From contig NZ_FWXW01000013.1 of the NCBI RefSeq assembly GCF_900176335.1, forward strand, positions 1 through 34,947: 34,947 nt of DNA. The letters are read 5' to 3'. The notes under the pieces were generated by a model, which saw only the letters and a program-made list of their open reading frames with translations, was not told where the DNA came from and did no database searches. Each line of letters begins with the position of its first letter. The stretch's first letter is position 1. This document shows positions 1 through 6,572 of the stretch, piece after piece. This DNA comes from Papillibacter cinnamivorans DSM 12816 (GTDB taxonomy: Bacteria; Bacillota; Clostridia; Oscillospirales; Oscillospiraceae). Made by a program: the position numbers and the translations under genes.

Positions 1-1
1 T

Positions 2-604
2 CCCGGCATAGGCGTCGTCAAGAATCTGGATGAAGCAGGGACGGTGCTGAAAGCCCTGTTCAACGGCGCGGAGACCCTGACCCCGGCCCTTGCCGCGGCG
101 GCGAAGATAAGCCCCGAAGCCGCCGAGTGGCTGATGAAAGGAATCGCAAAGTACGGCGACACGGTGACCGATCTGCTGCACGGCGCCGCGAAAAACGCTG
201 ACGATGCCGCCGAATGGGGCCTTCTCGTCTCCGCCGTCCGGAAAGCGGAGGACTCCGGCGGCATCCTCAAGTCCGCCGACGAGCTCATTGAGGGCGCGGG
301 GGATGCAAAAAGCATTCTAAATTCTGGAAGTAAAACTGATGCATTAAAATCAGTTGAGGATTTACCATCTAATATTCAGCCTAAAATTAAGAGCTTCTTT
401 AAGGGTGGCTCGAACAGCTATATTGATTTTTCCGTCGAGCCGATGGAAAATGGGAGCTACATGGTTAAGATGACCAAGCCCGGAAATGTACCGGGTTCAA
501 AAGCAAGCTATTACAAAGTAATTGACTATAACGGAAATACAATTAGGGTATACAAAGAAACTTATGATCCCGCAGGAAACTTAGTTCATGTCAAAGATAA
601 GTAA
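2..604 (+). CDS. Polymorphic toxin C-terminal cassette 1, 5' end outside the window
   Basis: The frame is open from base 2, so the protein starts upstream; the GTG at 44 is probably internal. Residues up to about position 300 are the alanine-rich pre-toxin segment that recurs at 1255-1480 and 3110-3470 at near identity. After ELIEGAG the DNA turns AT-rich and an unrelated domain of about 100 residues begins. It ends in IRVYKETYDPAGNLVHVKDK, a tail that I recall from small C-terminal toxins thought to be BECR-fold RNases; this assignment is from memory and tentative. A GC-rich shared segment joined to an AT-rich variable domain is the hallmark of polymorphic toxins. The next gene at 620 is the expected immunity partner. 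Whether this copy is still joined to a secretion or trafficking domain cannot be seen from here. Confidence 0.75.
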   Translation, partial: PGIGVVKNLDEAGTVLKALFNGAETLTPALAAAAKISPEAAEWLMKGIAKYGDTVTDLLHGAAKNADDAAEWGLLVSAVRKAEDSGGILKSADELIEGAGDAKSILNSGSKTDALKSVEDLPSNIQPKIKSFFKGGSNSYIDFSVEPMENGSYMVKMTKPGNVPGSKASYYKVIDYNGNTIRVYKETYDPAGNLVHVKDK

Positions 605-619
605 GAGAAGGTGAAACAA

Positions 620-976
620 TTGGTAACTAATTATTTGGACATGTTCAAAAATCTTCAAATTTCTAAAAAAGAACTCAGTAATAAACTGGGGGGTAATTTG
701 CATGTAGTCAAGCTCGAAAAACCAGTGACAATATTTAATACTGATGTCATAAACGTTTTGAGAGCAATAAGAGACGGTCGAATTACATTGAACCAATTGC
801 TTGATTGGGTTAATACCGTTTGGTTTACAGATTTGTACGAATACGATGATGAATATTCTGATTCAATAGCAAGCGTCTTGGACAAATTGGAAGATTTGGA
901 CGAGGAGTACAGAAAGTTAACAAAATCTGATATCGAAAAGTATATTAATGCCCTTTCAGAAAATAAAGAAGTGTAG
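620..976 (+). CDS. Presumed immunity protein for toxin cassette 1
   Basis: A protein of about 118 residues, acidic, AT-rich in DNA and starting just after the toxin stop at 604. I chose TTG 620 because AGAAGG at 606-611 lies 8 bases upstream; GTG 611 in the same frame overlaps that site. No family is recognised with certainty. It is predicted to be mostly helical and carries acidic runs (YEYDDEYSDS, EDLDEEYRK), as expected of an inhibitor that masks a basic nuclease. Its assignment rests on position: each toxin domain in this locus is followed within a few bases by a different small gene. No signal peptide or membrane segment is visible, so it should act in the cytoplasm. Confidence 0.7.
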   Translation: MVTNYLDMFKNLQISKKELSNKLGGNLHVVKLEKPVTIFNTDVINVLRAIRDGRITLNQLLDWVNTVWFTDLYEYDDEYSDSIASVLDKLEDLDEEYRKLTKSDIEKYINALSENKEV

Positions 977-1110
977 AGTAGACGCCCCGCAGTACTTCTC
1001 TTGGACACACGCGGTTTTCTGTAAAACATGATCCCTAACCGGGTCTATCACTTGGAATTTGACCCCGATGGTGAGTGCCTTTCAGTCAGTACTGTGGGCT
1101 GATGTGAGCC

Positions 1111-1138
1111 GCGCCGGGGCCGCTTGCGGCCCCGGCGC
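1111..1138 (+). terminator. GC-rich hairpin after immunity gene 1
   Basis: A perfect 13-bp stem (GCGCCGGGGCCGC) with a TT loop, followed by TTTATCC. The hairpin pair at 4564-4620 is followed by the same TTTATCC and then by the same 61-bp repeat. The 977-1110 stretch before it holds no recognisable gene. Confidence 0.6.
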
Positions 1139-1161
1139 TTTATCCAGCTTTATTTTCTACG

Positions 1162-1222
1162 CGGTAGATTTGCCCGATTTGAGTGGAACAGGGTAAAATT
1201 AATTAAACAAAGGCACAGTATG
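1162..1222 (+). repeat. 61-bp direct repeat, copy 1, ending in a start codon
   Basis: Base-for-base identical to 4644-4704 over 61 bp. It begins CGGTAGATTTGCCC and ends CACAGTATG, the last three bases being a start codon. Both copies follow a hairpin and TTTATCC and precede a truncated piece of the pre-toxin segment. It may be a leader or promoter-bearing spacer that reactivates orphan cassettes, or a recombination footprint. Confidence 0.85.
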
Positions 1223-1889
1223 CTTGCTTCCACGGACGTTTCCCCCCCCCCCCCGCCCTGGCCGCCGCGGCGAAGATAAGTCCCGAAGCCGCCGAGTGGC
1301 TGATGAAAGGAATCGCAAAGTACGGCGACACGGTGACCGATCTGCTGCACGGCGCCGCGAAAAACGCGGACGACGCCGCCGAGTGGGGCCTTCTCGTCTC
1401 CGCCGTCCGGAAAGCGGAAGACTCCGGCGGCATCCTCAAGTCCGCCGCCAGGAACGCCGATGAGCTCGCCGAGGACGCGGGAAAGATTTTTACCCAAGGG
1501 TCGAAGATACCGGACGAACTTTTGAAAACCAAACCATCAAATCCTCCTGTTGTTAACAGATGGCTTGAGGGTGGAGGAAAAATTGAAATAAATGATAACG
1601 GAATGTGGAAATATACCAACTCAAAGGGGGCTTCGGTTACGTACAAAAATGGCTATCCCGATTTCAAACGTTCTGGTCATGTTGTCCAGGAAGTTGATAT
1701 CGGCCCTTTCAGAGAACGTTCCGCTGACTTTAGACTTGCCGACCAATTAGCGCCAAATGGCCCTAAAAACCTGCGTAATACATGGCATCACCACGAGGAT
1801 GGAAGAACGTTACAGGAGGTTAATCGGCGTACTCATGAAATGTTTAGCACAAAGGCGACATTTCAATCATGAAGAAAGGTAGGAAGTAA
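1220..1889 (+). pseudogene. Truncated WHH/HNH-type nuclease toxin cassette 2, two frame disruptions
   Basis: The pre-toxin segment resumes at 1255 (ALAAAAKISPEAAEW) and is joined near 1480, after ELAEDAG, to an AT-richer nuclease domain. That domain contains DFRLADQLAPNGPKNLRNTWHHHEDG and EVNRRTHEMFS, typical of the WHH/HNH (Endo VII-like) DNase toxins. The ATG at 1220, supplied by the 61-bp repeat, is out of frame with the rest because of a C13 tract at 1242-1254; one more C, or two fewer, would join them. At the 3' end the frame closes at 1872 as MFSTKATFQS. Restoring one base at 1848 gives MFSHKGDIS and a stop at 1887-1889, which recovers the final conserved His-x-Gly motif. The longest intact reading frame with an ATG is 1303-1872. 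It is probably inactive unless the C tract varies or the base call is wrong. Confidence 0.75.
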
Positions 1890-1893
1890 CTGT

Positions 1894-2334
1894 ATGGCAA
1901 TCCAAGGCTTTGGAGCAGCAAATCCGAACGATATCAGAATATTTGAAGCACACAATGGTATCTATTTACCAAACGATTACGTGAAGTTTTTACTCACTTA
2001 TAATGGTGGGGTTGTTAAACCCACTGATGAAAACTCCATTTATATTGAGGACTTGAACGCAACTGTGAATGTGGACGTCTTCTTTGGAGTAAAGACCAAA
2101 GATCCTGAACTAGATGTGCAACTGTGGTTAAATGATTATAAAAGCGACATGCCGCAGGGCACAATAATTGTTGGTGATAGTCACCAACACGGATTTATTG
2201 TTTTGTTATGTACTGGTGAAGAAACCGGTGTTTATTATTGGGATCACGCCTATGAATTTCCAAATTCAAATGATGAATCAAATACGTATTATATCGCAGA
2301 CACGTTTACAGAGGTTGTAAAAAATCTCCTATAA
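1894..2334 (+). CDS. SUKH (SMI1/KNR4) family immunity protein
   Basis: A 146-residue protein starting at ATG 1894, just after the restored toxin stop at 1889. It has the SUKH-1 pattern: an early LPNDYVKFLLTYNGG turn (about residues 24-38), a central hydrophobic strand region, and a closing TYYIADTFTEVVKNLL helix. SUKH proteins are common immunity partners of HNH/WHH-type nuclease toxins, which fits the domain directly upstream. It should bind the toxin in the cytoplasm. The DNA is AT-rich like the toxin domain and unlike the GC-rich pre-toxin segment, so the pair probably arrived together. It appears intact although its toxin is disrupted. Confidence 0.88.
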   Translation: MAIQGFGAANPNDIRIFEAHNGIYLPNDYVKFLLTYNGGVVKPTDENSIYIEDLNATVNVDVFFGVKTKDPELDVQLWLNDYKSDMPQGTIIVGDSHQHGFIVLLCTGEETGVYYWDHAYEFPNSNDESNTYYIADTFTEVVKNLL

Positions 2335-2382
2335 TTCTTATTCAGTGGCCCAGATGAGGAAAGCCTTTCAGCCCGTGAAAAC

Positions 2383-2429
2383 AAAGGGACGGTCCTTCTG
2401 TTTTGTACAACCAGAAGGACCGTCCCTTT
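2383..2429. repeat. REP-like perfect palindrome with 18-bp arms
   Basis: Arms of 18 bp (AAAGGGACGGTCCTTCTG and its exact complement) flank an 11-base loop at 2401-2411, followed by TT. It lies 49 bp after the SUKH gene and directly before the pre-toxin fragment. It may terminate transcription in either direction. GGGACGG-type palindromes of this kind occur next to REP-associated Y1 transposases in clostridia; none is present here. Confidence 0.7.
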
Positions 2430-2731
2430 TATACCTGGACCTCTATAACCGGTACGTCCCTCTTCCCCAGGAAACGGTTGCTTCCCGGGAGGAAGAGGGA
2501 TATACTGGAAACGGGGAAACCTCCCACGGGGCAGACGGTACGTACAGTCTCGCGGACGTTTCCCTCTGGGAATCCCCGGATTACCAAACGGCGCGGGATG
2601 GGCAGACAAAGGGCACGGATTCGGGCAGGGCGGAGGAGTACCTTGCGGAGGCTCTCCGGCAGGTGATACTGGGGAACTATACCGACGATGTGACGCTTTT
2701 GGGAACCGCCCTGCAAATTGGTATGAGTCTT
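2430..2731 (+). pseudogene. Upstream pre-toxin fragment of cassette 3
   Basis: The frame reads DLYNRYVPLPQ through QVILGNYTDDVTLLGTALQIGMSL and stops making sense exactly at 2731. If the 2732-3002 element is removed, it continues in frame as IGMSL-VGADTAMDIRDLAYD into the gene at 3003, which is the order expected for this pre-toxin region. No start codon with a ribosome site is evident after the palindrome at 2383-2429, so this is a fragment of a longer ancestral toxin protein rather than a functional gene. Confidence 0.65.
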
Positions 2732-3002
2732 GAGGCAAAGGAAGACGGACCCAGCCCGCCTCAGCCCGAAGCTGATTGCGCCCCAATGCGTTGTCGTCCT
2801 TGGCGGGCGCGAGCCCGCCTGCGTCCTCCGCCTTTTGAGACACAATCATCTCCAGGGCGGAGGTCGAAGAGTTTTCGGGGGCCTGACGTGTTGATGACAA
2901 GGCAGACGACGAAGCTTTACTTTTCGTAAGGCAAGGAGGATAACGCAGTCATCGGCGCGTCAGATCTCCGAAAACCGGACGGGTTCCGTCTCCCTTTGCC
3001 TC
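2732..3002. mobile_element. 271-bp MITE-like insertion inside the toxin gene
   Basis: The ends are inverted repeats: GAGGCAAAGGAAGACGGA at 2732 and, read from the other strand at 3002, GAGGCAAAGGGAGACGGA, then CCC on both sides after a one-base offset. Inside are a GGCGGGC/GCCCGCC hairpin near 2803-2820 and an AAGGAGGATAACGCAGTC segment at 2933-2950, a phrase I associate with dispersed clostridial repeats. There is no transposase, so it is non-autonomous. Excision at exactly 2731/3003 restores the toxin frame. I see no target-site duplication. Confidence 0.72.
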
Positions 3003-3902
3003 GTGGGCGCCGATACGGCCATGGATATCCGTGACCTGGCCTACGACTTAACCCACTGGAAATGGGACAAGGAACACATCGCCCAGACGGTACTGGACGC
3101 GGTGGGACTGATTCCCGGCATAGGCGTCGTCAAGAATCTGGATGAAGCAGGCACGGTGCTGAAAGCCCTGTTCAACGGCGCGGAGACCCTGACCCCGGCC
3201 CTTGCCGTCGCGGCGAAGATAAGTCCCGAAGCCGCCGAGTGGCTGATGAAAGGAATCGCCAAATACGGCGACACGGTGACCGATCTGCTGCACGGCGCCG
3301 CGAAAAACGCGGACGATGCGGCCGAATGGGGCCTTCTCGTCTCCGCCGTCCGGAAAGCGGAAGACTCCGGCGGCATCCTCAAGTCCGCCGCCAGGAACGC
3401 CGTCGAAACCCTCGACGCCGCCCAAAGCTCCGCCAAGTCCGCCGACGAGCTTCTTGAGAGCGCGGGGAACGTAGGCAAGATAATAACCAAAATCGAGTAT
3501 AAGCCTTCCTCCGGGGTAATCCTCAAAGCAAATCCTGATAAAACGACTACCATTCTTGGCAGCTTTGATAAGGACATGAAAAATATTGTAAACGAAATGG
3601 GCAATGTGAAGTCTACCTATTTCGGAGCGAAAAAAGGCGGGTTCAATGTCCTTAATGTGCCAGATGACATGTACAAAAGTGCCGATCAGTTCTGGAACGA
3701 TGTTAACAAACCATGGCTGGATGAAGTTATCAACCGGGGAGACGACATTGTTTTGGCAACTAAGCCGACAGGAAGAGCTATTTCCTACATTGACATCAAT
3801 ACTGGTAAGGAAAAAATAACTGGATTTGGTCGTGAATATAAGTACTTACTTGATAATGGCTACGATTATGATGTACTTACTAATATGATGATTAAGAAAT
3901 GA
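3003..3902 (+). CDS. Polymorphic toxin cassette 3 with uncharacterised C-terminal domain
   Basis: 299 residues from GTG 3003; an ATG at 3021 is an alternative, and neither has a convincing ribosome site because the MITE-like element ends at 3002. Residues 1-155 are the pre-toxin segment (DIRDLAYDLTHWKW, ALDAVGLIPGIGVVKNLDEAG, then the alanine-rich repeat shared with cassettes 1 and 2). After ELLESAG the composition changes to AT-rich and a domain of about 140 residues follows, with FGAKKGGFNVLNVPDDMY, QFWNDVNKPWLDEVINRGDDI and GFGREYKYLLDNGYDYD. I recall similar C-termini in other clostridial polymorphic toxins but know no activity for them. The next gene, 9 bp away, is the presumed immunity protein. 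The protein has lost its original N-terminus. Confidence 0.75.
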   Translation: MGADTAMDIRDLAYDLTHWKWDKEHIAQTVLDAVGLIPGIGVVKNLDEAGTVLKALFNGAETLTPALAVAAKISPEAAEWLMKGIAKYGDTVTDLLHGAAKNADDAAEWGLLVSAVRKAEDSGGILKSAARNAVETLDAAQSSAKSADELLESAGNVGKIITKIEYKPSSGVILKANPDKTTTILGSFDKDMKNIVNEMGNVKSTYFGAKKGGFNVLNVPDDMYKSADQFWNDVNKPWLDEVINRGDDIVLATKPTGRAISYIDINTGKEKITGFGREYKYLLDNGYDYDVLTNMMIKK

Positions 3903-3911
3903 GGAATGAAA

Positions 3912-4391
3912 ATGTTAAATGATTATGCAGAGCTTGTAAAGAAAAGCCTTGCACCTATGATACGTCAATATGGATTTCAATTTGCACAACTTGATAGCGA
4001 TGAAATGTTTCTGATCGGAAAAGGATTTGCGTTGTACGTCTTTATAGACAGACGAGACAGGCGAGGAGATATCTGGTATGTTTCCCTTGATCCTAAAGGG
4101 ATAATCCGCGCTCATACTTTGATGTATGTCTTTGCGGACAGGTTTACATCGATGGACAGGGCAGCAGCAGGATATCCCCTGCCTCAAGAGGCTACAGATG
4201 AATACATTGCTGCAACATTTCGCGTTGCAAATAAAGGGCTACTTGATCACTGCCACGATATCCTGTCCGGAGACAAAACGTGGTTGAATGGATATCAAGA
4301 CCAAGAAGGTGAGTCTAGCCGACATATTGCCAGATTCCTCGCACCGTATTTTCGCCGGCAGGGGTATTACGTAAAATCTGAGGAAGAGTGA
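3912..4391 (+). CDS. Presumed immunity protein for toxin cassette 3
   Basis: 159 residues from ATG 3912, preceded by GAGGA at 3901-3905; the in-frame ATG at 3906 is too close to that site. The DNA is AT-rich like the toxin domain before it. The protein has no signal peptide or membrane helix and no family I recognise. Visible landmarks are LAPMIRQYGFQFAQLDSDEMFLIGKG near the N-terminus, a basic RRDRRGD turn and a C-terminal HIARFLAPYFRRQGYYV. Its role is inferred only from its position after the toxin and from the pattern of toxin plus small partner in this locus. Confidence 0.68.
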   Translation: MLNDYAELVKKSLAPMIRQYGFQFAQLDSDEMFLIGKGFALYVFIDRRDRRGDIWYVSLDPKGIIRAHTLMYVFADRFTSMDRAAAGYPLPQEATDEYIAATFRVANKGLLDHCHDILSGDKTWLNGYQDQEGESSRHIARFLAPYFRRQGYYVKSEEE

Positions 4392-4563
4392 ACGTACAAC
4401 GATTCCACATTTATTTTAACTCAGCACCCGGAACAGCACCTTGCAAATGCCCTTATGCCGCGATATTTCCGCACCTACAGCACCTGCGGCAGCAAATCCG
4501 CCGGTTTACAGCACCTTGGACTGTTTGCGCCACTCCGCGAAAAAAGCCTGCGTTTTCTAAGGA

Positions 4564-4620
4564 ACACCGCCCGGCGCTGCCGGGCGGTGTGACCGCAAGG
4601 TGCGGTTCGCCGCACCTTGC
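4564..4620 (+). terminator. Two adjacent hairpins after immunity gene 3
   Basis: The first hairpin, 4564-4590, has a 12-bp stem (ACACCGCCCGGC) with a GCT loop. The second, 4595-4620, has an 11-bp perfect stem (GCAAGGTGCGG) closed by a stable TTCG tetraloop. They are followed by TTTATCC, as at 1139. The preceding stretch 4392-4563 has three ACAGCACCT words but no gene. Confidence 0.6.
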
Positions 4621-4643
4621 TTTATCCTGCTCAGTTTTCAACA

Positions 4644-4704
4644 CGGTAGATTTGCCCGATTTGAGTGGAACAGGGTAAAATTAATTAAACAAAGGCACAG
4701 TATG
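4644..4704 (+). repeat. 61-bp direct repeat, copy 2, ending in a start codon
   Basis: Identical to 1162-1222. Here the terminal ATG at 4702 is in frame with the pre-toxin remnant that follows, which supports the view that the repeat supplies an expression start to cassettes that have lost their own. Confidence 0.85.
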
Positions 4705-4791
4705 TTTCCTTCCGCGGAGACCCGGATCCCCGCCCTTGCCGCGGCGGCGAAGTCGGGCCCCGCGGCCGCCGAATGGTCGGAAAGCGGGTAA
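4702..4791 (+). pseudogene. 29-codon pre-toxin remnant
   Basis: From ATG 4702 the frame reads MFPSAETRIPALAAAAK and ends EWSESG before TAA at 4789-4791. It aligns with the AETLTPALAAAAKISPEAAEW part of the full pre-toxin segment in cassettes 1 and 3, then stops. The toxin domain is gone completely. The short frame may still be translated and couple to the membrane protein gene 14 bases downstream. Confidence 0.6.
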
Positions 4792-4805
4792 AACCGGAGG
4801 TAATG

Positions 4806-5324
4806 ATGTGTTTTAAAACCATATACTTTAAAACAAAGCTCGACAAAGCCCGGATCGAGGCGGTTCTCAGTGGCTGTACGCTGAAATGGAATCTCGCTGG
4901 TTTTACGACGGGAAACGTGTTCCTGTCGAAGTTTCGCGGGAATCGGTTTTATCTCACAAAAACCTTCATATCAGGCGCCTTCAGCAGAGGCTCGATCCCT
5001 TTTGTCGGCAGAATATTGGAAAGGGAAGCGGGGTCCGTCATCCTCGGAAGATTCAGGCTTCCGATACCGTCGTATCTCATCGCTGCCGGCTTTGCTGCAT
5101 TTGCGTGGATCAGCAGCGTATCGTCTGCATTCAGACTGCACTCCGCAGCAAACCTTCCAATCATCTTGACGGCGTTGTTTTTCTGGACGCTGGGCCTGTG
5201 TTTTCTTTTTATCTTTGTGCCGAATTGGGTTTGCGGGAAGGAAAAGGAGGAGGTTCTGAAATTCATCCGGACACGACTGGAGGCCGAGCCGGCGGAAAAG
5301 GAAGAAACCCTGGACGGGCGATAA
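4806..5324 (+). CDS. Orphan presumed immunity protein, two-helix membrane protein
   Basis: 172 residues from ATG 4806 with GGAGG at 4796-4800; an ATG at 4803 is too close. The first half is soluble and beta-rich (GNVFLSKFRGNRFYLTKTF, then GSVILGRFRLP). Two hydrophobic segments follow, SYLIAAGFAAFAWISSVSS and IILTALFFWTLGLCFLFIFV, and a short charged tail. The fold resembles small membrane proteins with an N-terminal beta domain found in Bacillota, but I recognise no named family. It sits where an immunity gene is expected after a pre-toxin remnant, so it may protect against a membrane-acting toxin no longer encoded here. It is less AT-rich than the other immunity genes. Confidence 0.6.
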   Translation: MCFKTIYFKTKLDKARIEAVLSGCTLKWNLAGFTTGNVFLSKFRGNRFYLTKTFISGAFSRGSIPFVGRILEREAGSVILGRFRLPIPSYLIAAGFAAFAWISSVSSAFRLHSAANLPIILTALFFWTLGLCFLFIFVPNWVCGKEKEEVLKFIRTRLEAEPAEKEETLDGR

Positions 5325-5343
5325 CCCCGGATTTAAAAAAGAA

Positions 5344-5377
5344 AAGGGCGGACAGTATGTGTCTACTGTCCGCCCTT
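5344..5377. terminator. Bidirectional terminator between convergent genes
   Basis: A 14-bp perfect stem (AAGGGCGGACAGTA) with a TGTGTC loop at 5358-5363. An A run precedes it and CTT closes it, so it can serve both the gene ending at 5324 on the plus strand and the regulator ending at 5427 on the minus strand. Confidence 0.8.
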
Positions 5378-5426
5378 CCGTATTCTCCGACCAAACGTCG
5401 GATGTATTCCATCCCCGCAGGTTTGT

Positions 5427-6350
5427 TTACATTCCGCTAATCAGCCAGTGCTCGGCTTCAACGCGGTCCTTGAAAAAACGATACTGGCTGCCTCTGTTGG
5501 TTTCCGACAGCAGATCACGGAACCGCGCGCCCAGTTCCTTCAGTTCCGGCAGCAGAATAGCGGTTTTCACCGAGTAATTGACCAGCTTCTGCAAAACCGC
5601 TCCGGCGACGCCGGTCTTCAGACGGAAAAATTCCTCCGGAAGCGCTTCGCTGTGAAGCATCAGAAGATTTGTGTCCTTCTCGCCGCAAATGGAGACAAGA
5701 TCCAGAGCCTCCTGCTCCGTGCCCACCGGCGACTGGCTGTCGAATACCTCCACATAGGATGCGTTCTCTTTCTGGATCATGCGGAAATCCATTTTGCTTT
5801 TTACTTCTATGTCGTCCTGCTCCAGAAGCTGGCTGCGTACGCTCCGGACCCACTCCAGCTCACTTTCGTAGGACAGGGCGATATTTTCGTCCGTGATTCT
5901 CCATAAAAGGGCTTCCCGTTCCGTCCTGGGAATGAAGAAGCTGCCCCTGCGCGTTCTTTCCCGGTGCATCAGCAGCCTGACGCGAACCTCGCTTTCATAC
6001 TTCTCCAAAAGACCGGAAAGTTCTGTTTTATTCAGAAGATCCGCCCAGAGAAGCTGGATCAGGAACGGCTTTTTGAATTCGGGAGGTTCGGGCGAGGCTT
6101 TTGTCCATCCCGCCAGCCGGTCCATACCCTTTTGTGTAATGGTGTATACCTTTTTGGACGGAAGGTTCTCCTGCGCCTGCACTTCGCTGACGACAAATCC
6201 GTCCTCCAGAAGCTCCAGAAGGGCGGTATAAATTTGATTGTTGTTTCCTGACCAGGGCATGAAAGAGGAATCCCGGATGAGCTTTTTCAGCTCGTATCCG
6301 GTCATGGGCTGCAGGCTGAGAAATCCCAGAATCGCGTGCTGAACTGTCAT
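5427..6350 (-). CDS. PadR-family transcriptional regulator fused to a DUF4180 domain
   Basis: 307 residues from ATG 6350, with AGGAG about 8 bases before it; a start at 6377 lies upstream of that site. Residues 1-85 form a PadR winged helix (AILGFLSLQPMTGYELKKLI, NQIYTALLELLEDGFV, KKVYTITQKGMDRL). A helical dimerisation segment follows (about 90-185). The last 120 residues match DUF4180 (DFRMIQKENASYVEVFDSQSPVGTEQEALDLVSICGE to EAEHWLISG), a domain of unknown function often fused to regulators. It could sense a ligand. The gene has its own promoter overlapped by a palindrome at 6372-6383, so autorepression is likely. It is divergent from the broken flavodoxin/ferredoxin gene at 6573, a possible former target. 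Confidence 0.88.
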   Translation of the reverse strand: MTVQHAILGFLSLQPMTGYELKKLIRDSSFMPWSGNNNQIYTALLELLEDGFVVSEVQAQENLPSKKVYTITQKGMDRLAGWTKASPEPPEFKKPFLIQLLWADLLNKTELSGLLEKYESEVRVRLLMHRERTRRGSFFIPRTEREALLWRITDENIALSYESELEWVRSVRSQLLEQDDIEVKSKMDFRMIQKENASYVEVFDSQSPVGTEQEALDLVSICGEKDTNLLMLHSEALPEEFFRLKTGVAGAVLQKLVNYSVKTAILLPELKELGARFRDLLSETNRGSQYRFFKDRVEAEHWLISGM

Positions 6351-6371
6351 GGCTCTGACTCCTATCTGTAA

Positions 6372-6412
6372 TAACATATGTTAAGAGTAACATAAGATAA
6401 TGATAACGTCAA
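6372..6412 (-). promoter_or_regulatory. PadR gene promoter and operator
   Basis: On the minus strand TTGACG (plus 6407-6412) and TACTCT (plus 6384-6389) are 17 bp apart. The perfect palindrome TAACATATGTTA at 6372-6383 follows at the expected transcription start. An ACAT/ATGT dyad is typical of PadR-family operators, so self-regulation is inferred. Confidence 0.65.
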
Positions 6413-6428
6413 TAGGAAAAATGAAAAA

Positions 6429-6488
6429 ATTCCGGTGCAAAGTTTTTACACCGGAATCGTTGAATGAAAAAAACGCCTGAGTTATACT
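6429..6488 (+). promoter_or_regulatory. Promoter with upstream hairpin for the 6573 gene
   Basis: TTGAAT at 6460-6465 and TATACT at 6483-6488 are separated by 17 bp. An inverted repeat ATTCCGGTG/CACCGGAAT at 6429-6437 and 6449-6457 lies directly upstream of the -35 box and may be an activator or repressor site. Confidence 0.55.
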
Positions 6489-6572
6489 GAAAACAAGATC
6501 ATATCGGTACAAAACATGATGAAAGGCCGGGCGATTAAAAAGAAAGAATCACGGGAAGGGGGCGGGATTCGA

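Noticed and set aside
4433-4520. Three ACAGCACCT words resembling a small repeat array
   Set aside because: Spacing is irregular, the repeat is only 9 bases, and there are no cas genes; not a CRISPR array.
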